Origin: CAYYYG01 sp964591375
Lineage (GTDB): Bacteria > Patescibacteriota > Microgenomatia > UBA1406 > GWC2-37-13
NCBI GenBank assembly: GCA_964591375.1
Contig: CAZQAU010000046.1
Location: forward strand, 1-8,105
Direction of reading: 5' to 3'
DNA length: 8,105 nucleotides
The notes under the pieces were generated by a model. It searched no databases and had not been told where the DNA came from. It was given only the letters and a program-made list of their open reading frames with translations. Made by a program: the position numbers and the translations under genes. Below, one piece after another: positions 4,909 through 8,105 of this stretch. The first letter of the stretch is position 1, and every line of letters starts with the position of its first letter.

Positions 4909-5190
4909 ATGGCAACGAAAAAAAGTAAGTCTCTACAGATTCATGATCCTGATCATATTTTACTTGCACTTGCCTGCATAATTTTTCTTGCTGTCGTTAT
5001 CGGTTTTATGATGGGACGCGCAAACTCAGCACCAAAAGTAAGTGATATACCAGCCGTCATTCCCGCTCAGCCTCAAATACATGATGATGATATGCAACCC
5101 GTCGCCTGTACGAGTGAAGCCATGATTTGCCCGGATGGCACAGCAGTCGGACGAGTAGGCCCCAACTGTGAGTTTTCTCCCTGTCCATAA
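4909..5190 (+). CDS. membrane-anchored short protein with four-Cys motif, 93 aa
   Basis: Residues 1-16 are basic and polar, and 17-36 form one membrane helix (ILLALACIIFLAVVIGFMMG). Residues 40-63 are a Pro/Asp-rich spacer, and 64-93 hold a compact motif with Cys 67, 74, 87 and 92 (CTSEAMICPDGTAV, then GRVGPNCEFSPCP). This CPDG...VGR.GPNCEF.PCP motif recurs in short exported bacterial proteins and seems common in Patescibacteria; no function is established that I can name. The Cys pairs suggest two disulfides outside the cell. The ATG at 4909 is used because the upstream TTG at 4873 is the -35 box. Gene 58 bases after trpS, own promoter likely. Confidence 0.8.
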   Translation: MATKKSKSLQIHDPDHILLALACIIFLAVVIGFMMGRANSAPKVSDIPAVIPAQPQIHDDDMQPVACTSEAMICPDGTAVGRVGPNCEFSPCP

Positions 5191-5199
5191 AAAAAACTG

Positions 5200-5346
5200 T
5201 TATCGATAATCCTTTATTTTTCTCCCTGATATATAAATCGTGGTGTTTTTTTCTTCCCGTGTCTCGCTATGAACTGCCACACCCATCACATTATAGAATT
5301 TACCTGTTTTAGCATGCTGATATATACCTGTTTTTAATTTTTCCAT
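5200..5346 (-). pseudogene. DUF1653-like protein, internally deleted and frame-shifted
   Basis: The minus strand from ATG at 5346 reads MEKLKTGIYQHAKTGKFYNV, then MGVAVHSETREEKNTTIYIS, and stops at residue 48. The pattern Y.H.K...Y.V.GVA.HSET.EE matches the start of DUF1653, a domain of roughly 60-70 residues. The middle that normally carries Y.aLY and lWvRP..MF is absent. A one-base shift in the A7 run after HSETREE gives KTPRFIYQGEK and a stop at 5214; this resembles the usual DUF1653 ending (vPRFeyig). The remnant thus seems to have both ends joined by a deletion plus a frameshift. It lies 25 bases after the 330-aa gene's stop, with no clear ribosome site. A real 48-aa protein, or a sequencing error in the A-run, cannot be excluded. 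Confidence 0.6.
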
Positions 5347-5371
5347 ACTCACAGTATTCAGCTTATTTCAA

Positions 5372-6364
5372 TTAGAAGATTAATCCAAGGCCTAGTAACG
5401 CAACTGGGATAAGTACCAGATACCAGGCAACTGGTACACCGGCAGCCGGGATTGTTGGTGCTGCGGTACCCTCGGTGGTTGGAGTCGGTGTATTGGTATT
5501 GTTGACGACAATAATAATTTCGGTTGGTGTTGCGGTTGGAACACCGGTATTGGTTGGAATTGGCGTATAGGTTGGCTGTGGTGTATATGTAGGTACTGGT
5601 GTCCATGTTGGCACTGGAGTACCGGTATTGGTTGGTCGTGGCGTGCTTGTTGGTAATGGTGTATTTGTCGGATATGGCGTATATGTTGGATATGGCGTAT
5701 TGGTTGGAACTGTGGTCGCGGTTGGCACCGGAGTATATGTAGGAATAGGTGTATTGGTCGCGGTTGGTGTGGGACTGTTGGTTGGCGTTGGTGTATTCGT
5801 TACTGTTGGAGTTGCGGTTGGTGTTACAGATGGCGGTACGCAACAAATAGTACCGGCATCACTACAATGTTCATCATTTGGGGTACCACCATCGGTGGTG
5901 CACTGATCTGATGTCTTACAACTACTTGGCTGCTGACACATCACCACAGTCGGTGTGGGTGTAACACTCGGTACATCAGATGGTGTCGGTGTGGGTGTAG
6001 ACATTGGGACACATGTATTAGTTGCCGATCCTACCGGTCCGTCTCCACAAGTATTAACCGGTGTTACATTACATTTATATTGGTGGTTGGCAATCGGTGT
6101 AAACTGTACTGCTTTATTAGATGTGGTAGTTGTTAATAATGTCGAACCCGTTGTTTCATCCACGATTTCTACTTTATATGAAGTGGCACTCCCATCACTA
6201 TCCCAGCTACATGTTGCTCCGTTGGCTGGACACATCGGACCTGTCTCTGTTGCTCGTGGTACGGTTGTCTGTGGTCTCTGTAATAAGAATACAGTGATAA
6301 TCATACCCGCGAGTAAGACGAGTATAAATATGGAAATAATGATAAGTGTTTGTTTCTTTTTCAT
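5372..6364 (-). CDS. surface protein with FN3-like domain, Cys module and Pro/Thr stalk, 330 aa
   Basis: Residues 6-28 form an N-terminal membrane helix or uncleaved signal. Residues 43-118 look like a fibronectin type III domain: TCSWDSDGSATSYKVEI, then VQFTPIANHQYKCNV and a closing NTCGDG. Residues 143-175 form a six-Cys module ending in CC. Residues 179-281 are a Pro/Thr stalk of TPxPT units with alternating Tyr, Asn and Val. Residues 305-330 (IPAAGVPVAWYL, then LIPVALLGLGLIF) are a C-terminal membrane helix with no basic tail. IPAAG just before it recalls sortase-type sorting signals, but this is speculative. The stalk would span or extend beyond the cell surface. The start is 4 bases after the upstream stop, without a ribosome site, so coupled translation is likely. 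Confidence 0.8.
   Translation of the reverse strand: MKKKQTLIIISIFILVLLAGMIITVFLLQRPQTTVPRATETGPMCPANGATCSWDSDGSATSYKVEIVDETTGSTLLTTTTSNKAVQFTPIANHQYKCNVTPVNTCGDGPVGSATNTCVPMSTPTPTPSDVPSVTPTPTVVMCQQPSSCKTSDQCTTDGGTPNDEHCSDAGTICCVPPSVTPTATPTVTNTPTPTNSPTPTATNTPIPTYTPVPTATTVPTNTPYPTYTPYPTNTPLPTSTPRPTNTGTPVPTWTPVPTYTPQPTYTPIPTNTGVPTATPTEIIIVVNNTNTPTPTTEGTAAPTIPAAGVPVAWYLVLIPVALLGLGLIF
5522..5830 (-). repeat. TPxPT-coding tandem repeat
   Basis: Degenerate repeats of about 12-18 bases encode TPTPT, TYTPVPT, TPYPT and similar units, residues 179-281 of the 330-aa protein. The opposite strand carries a Val/Gly-rich shadow ORF of no significance. Such repeats can change length by slippage and often cause assembly breaks. 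Confidence 0.8.
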
Positions 6365-6368
6365 ATGA

Positions 6369-7997
6369 TTACTGGCACAACGGACAACTTATTTTGACAT
6401 TTGTTACCGCTGCTGGCTTTGGACACATAGATGGTGTTGGCGTTTTTGTTGCTGTTGGAACCGAGGTTGGTACTGAAACCGGCGTACAACAATTGGTATA
6501 TGACGGATTCATAATACAGTTATTAATAGCACCACTATTCATGATAGCGCAGTGTGCATTCCCTACTCCACCGACACAGGTTAAATCATTAGTTCCACAG
6601 TCTAAAAGACTATTTCCCGGATGCTGTGTACAAGAAGAGCCACAGGCTGCGGGAACCATAATTGTTGGTGTTGGTGTTGCTGTTGGTGAATATGGAGTAC
6701 AACATACGGTGCTATTTGGATTGGTGGTACATGATGAAATATTAGCGTTACTTAAAACACAGATATTAGTATTGTTACTTGTGCCGTAGCACGTATAGCC
6801 AGACGCACAGTCCTCATTTCCATTACAGCTTTTCATACAGGCTGGAACTGGAGATGGTGTCGGTGTTCGTGTTGGAGATGGAGTCTTCGTAGGTGATGGC
6901 GTTGGGGTCTTAGTTAACGACGGGGTCGGAGTTTTCGTTGGTGTCTTGGTAGGTGTTGGTGTTGGCGAAACGATACAGAATGATGGAGCTAAGCCACAGG
7001 CGGTACCACATGATAATGCTTTTGGTGGATTCTGCGCCCATGAGAACCAGTCCACTTCCCTACCGCTTGTTGGTCCAGGAATACCTTTATAATCAATGGC
7101 TTTTTGACGACAAGCATTCATATTATATGTTGATTGACCATATCGACATTCTGGCCAACCACTTGTAACATCTGGTGGGCATGGTTGAAATACTGTTGAT
7201 GGCGTTGGTGTAGGTGTCTTCGTTGAGGATGGTCTCGGTGTTGGTGTCTTGGTTGCAGTAGGAGTTGGTGTCTTGGTCACTGTTACAGACGGTTTGACCG
7301 TAGGAGTAGGTGTCTTGGTGGAGGATGGTTTCACTGTTGGTGTTGGTGTTTTTACCTTCGTGGGTGTTGGAGCACTCAAAAGACAAACATTGGCACCACC
7401 ACTATCTTCATTTCTTGAATAAGTAATCGTAGTAGCTGTAACGGTAGTTGTCCACCATTGATCATCCTGATGAGGATGTTGCTTTGGTACATCTAATTTC
7501 TGACCATCTATGGTGAAGGCATGCCCTTTCTCCAAATTACAGTTAGGCCATTTACCATTACCATCGTCACCATCTTCTTTACATTTCGGATCGTTATCAT
7601 AGTCGGCTAGCATCACAGTAGAATTTTTAGGAACAGTTATCGAAAAGGATTCAACATAATTACCACTTAACTGCCATTCTCCGGAACAACTCGGTCGATT
7701 AGCTCCACTTGAAGCCGCCTCATTTTTTGTATTAATAGTGGTAGAACGTAAAAGCACAGTAATAGCAAATATCAGCGATACAAAAATTAACATCGATGCA
7801 ATGATCAAAGCATTTCTTTTTTTACTTTTATTTGAATCATTTGAGGGAGGGGTAGCAGATGGAGGTGTTTGGGACGGTGGTGGGGGTGGCAGTACAGATG
7901 ATGTACTCCCTGACATAGATCCGTTAGGATCATTTGTTGGTGGAAGTACAATTGCTTGTTCTCCTATTAAATCTGATTTATTTGTTGAATTGTCCAT
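6369..7997 (-). CDS. large surface protein with Cys modules and Pro/Thr linkers, 542 aa
   Basis: First gene of the minus-strand pair. Residues 1-60 are a polar, Pro-rich cytoplasmic tail (VLPPPPPSQTPPSATPP); 62-84 form one membrane helix. Residues 100-206 are a strand-rich domain with an acidic stretch (KCKEDGDDGNGK) that could bind calcium, though this is unproven. 208-268 is a Pro/Thr/Lys linker; 271-342 an unrecognised Cys-containing domain; 344-384 a second linker. 387-433 and 452-504 are two related eight-Cys modules spaced C-x3-C-x5/10-C-x5/6-C-x8/9-C-x9/10-C-x8-CC. The end, CPKPAAVTNVKISCPLCQ, resembles the start of another domain and may be cut short. Likely role: adhesion or surface contact. 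The ATG at 7997 has no ribosome site. Confidence 0.8.
   Translation of the reverse strand: MDNSTNKSDLIGEQAIVLPPTNDPNGSMSGSTSSVLPPPPPSQTPPSATPPSNDSNKSKKRNALIIASMLIFVSLIFAITVLLRSTTINTKNEAASSGANRPSCSGEWQLSGNYVESFSITVPKNSTVMLADYDNDPKCKEDGDDGNGKWPNCNLEKGHAFTIDGQKLDVPKQHPHQDDQWWTTTVTATTITYSRNEDSGGANVCLLSAPTPTKVKTPTPTVKPSSTKTPTPTVKPSVTVTKTPTPTATKTPTPRPSSTKTPTPTPSTVFQPCPPDVTSGWPECRYGQSTYNMNACRQKAIDYKGIPGPTSGREVDWFSWAQNPPKALSCGTACGLAPSFCIVSPTPTPTKTPTKTPTPSLTKTPTPSPTKTPSPTRTPTPSPVPACMKSCNGNEDCASGYTCYGTSNNTNICVLSNANISSCTTNPNSTVCCTPYSPTATPTPTIMVPAACGSSCTQHPGNSLLDCGTNDLTCVGGVGNAHCAIMNSGAINNCIMNPSYTNCCTPVSVPTSVPTATKTPTPSMCPKPAAVTNVKISCPLCQ
6486..6839 (-). repeat. two tandem eight-Cys modules
   Basis: These encode residues 387-433 (6699-6839) and 452-504 (6486-6644) of the 542-aa protein. 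Both have eight Cys ending in CC with an N-rich stretch before it (SSCTTNPNSTVCC and NNCIMNPSYTNCC). A shorter six-Cys relative ending in CC lies in the 330-aa protein (5840-5938). This suggests domain duplication and sharing within the operon. Confidence 0.65.
6846..6968 (-). repeat. TPSPTKTPT-coding repeat
   Basis: Degenerate repeats encoding KTPTPS, LTKTPTPSPT and similar units, residues 344-384 of the 542-aa protein. This is the linker between the central Cys-containing domain and the first eight-Cys module. Confidence 0.75.
7194..7376 (-). repeat. KTPTPT-coding repeat
   Basis: Repeats encode VKTPTPTVKPSSTKTPTPT-like units, residues 208-268 of the 542-aa protein. Unlike the stalk of the 330-aa protein it is rich in Lys, so the two linkers differ in charge. 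Confidence 0.75.
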
Positions 7998-8010
7998 GTC
8001 CGATAAAAAC

Positions 8011-8039
8011 GGTATAAAAATACCTGATATTCATTACAA
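8011..8039 (-). promoter_or_regulatory. possible promoter of the surface-protein operon
   Basis: On the minus strand TTGTAA (8034-8039) and TATACC (8011-8016) are 17 bases apart, which would start transcription about 7 bases before the ATG at 7997. The -10 overlaps the small palindrome GGTATAAAAATACC (8011-8024), a candidate operator. Both boxes match the consensus only partly. Confidence 0.35.
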
Positions 8040-8082
8040 TAACAGTATTTCAAAAATAATACAAGAAGAAAATTACTATGTT

Positions 8083-8091
8083 TGATATAAT
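8083..8091 (+). promoter_or_regulatory. extended -10 promoter of a divergent gene, leaderless type
   Basis: TGATATAAT is a perfect extended -10, identical to that at 2331-2339. An ATG follows exactly 6 bases later at 8098, where transcription would begin. The spacing mirrors trpS. Confidence 0.5.
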
Positions 8092-8097
8092 CATCTT

Positions 8098-8105
8098 ATG
8101 ACAGT
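8098..8105 (+). CDS. possible start of a gene leaving the window
   Basis: Only the ATG and five more bases (Met-Thr...) are present, so nothing can be said of the product. The call rests on the ideal -10 placement for a leaderless mRNA, and on the need for some gene to lie divergent from the surface operon. Confidence 0.3.

Noticed and set aside
5200..5215. TTATCGATAA palindrome as a terminator for the 4909 gene
   Set aside because: The palindrome has no loop room for a stable RNA stem, and the T-rich flank is not adjacent.
5522..5830. Possible CRISPR-like or satellite array
   Set aside because: The repeats are degenerate, in frame and without unique spacers, so they are coding repeats.
5628..6368. 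Plus-strand ORFs coding Val/Gly repeats opposite the 330-aa gene
   Set aside because: They are the complement of TPxPT repeats, where repetitive codons leave other frames open. The minus strand has membrane helices, FN3-like and Cys modules.
6346..7168. Plus-strand ORFs at 6346-6789 and 6953-7168
   Set aside because: Shadow frames of the 542-aa gene with no ribosome site or domain-like sequence.

Overview
The window looks like a metagenome scaffold from a Candidate Phyla Radiation (Patescibacteria) bacterium, most likely of the Microgenomates type. This is inferred from content, not from a marker tree. The evidence is: small lineage-specific membrane proteins of no recognisable family; a stand-alone trpS; a short membrane-anchored protein ending in a CPDG...GPNCEFSPCP motif; a DUF1653-like remnant; and two large surface proteins whose Cys-rich modules are joined by Pro/Thr (TPTPT-like) linkers. 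The scaffold has a 100-N gap at 2147-2246.

Layout. 1-248: five hairpins in a row in a non-coding leader. 249-1228 (+): a compact run of three unrecognised genes (199, 59 and 61 aa), each ending in an Arg/Lys-rich tail; this stretch looks more GC-rich than the rest. 1229-1457: a 13-bp hairpin and an 11-bp inverted repeat. 1458-2009 (+): a three-helix membrane protein. 2031-3322 (+): a repeated cassette of promoter, 5' leader, gene(s) and a hairpin followed by ACCCC. One copy is cut by the gap; the next holds two tandem paralogues ending in LNRWxLW. 3328-3399: two competing stem structures between convergent genes. 3400-3660 (-): an 86-aa unknown. 3873-4850 (+): trpS. 4909-5190 (+): the membrane-anchored Cys-motif protein. 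5200-5346 (-): a DUF1653-like remnant that appears internally deleted and frame-shifted. 5372-7997 (-): a two-gene surface-protein operon, upstream gene 542 aa and downstream gene 330 aa. 8083-8105 (+): a divergent promoter and the first bases of a gene running off the window.

Gene expression seems to use two modes. Most small genes on the left have strong Shine-Dalgarno sites. trpS, the 8098 gene, and less clearly the 4909 gene have a -10 box only a few bases before the ATG and no Shine-Dalgarno, which suggests leaderless mRNAs. No complete gene kept here ends in TGA. The most unusual items are the hairpin array at the left end, the hairpin-ACCCC cassettes with the hidden gene in the gap, and the degraded DUF1653 gene. 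I found no CRISPR array, rRNA, tRNA, transposase or defence system.
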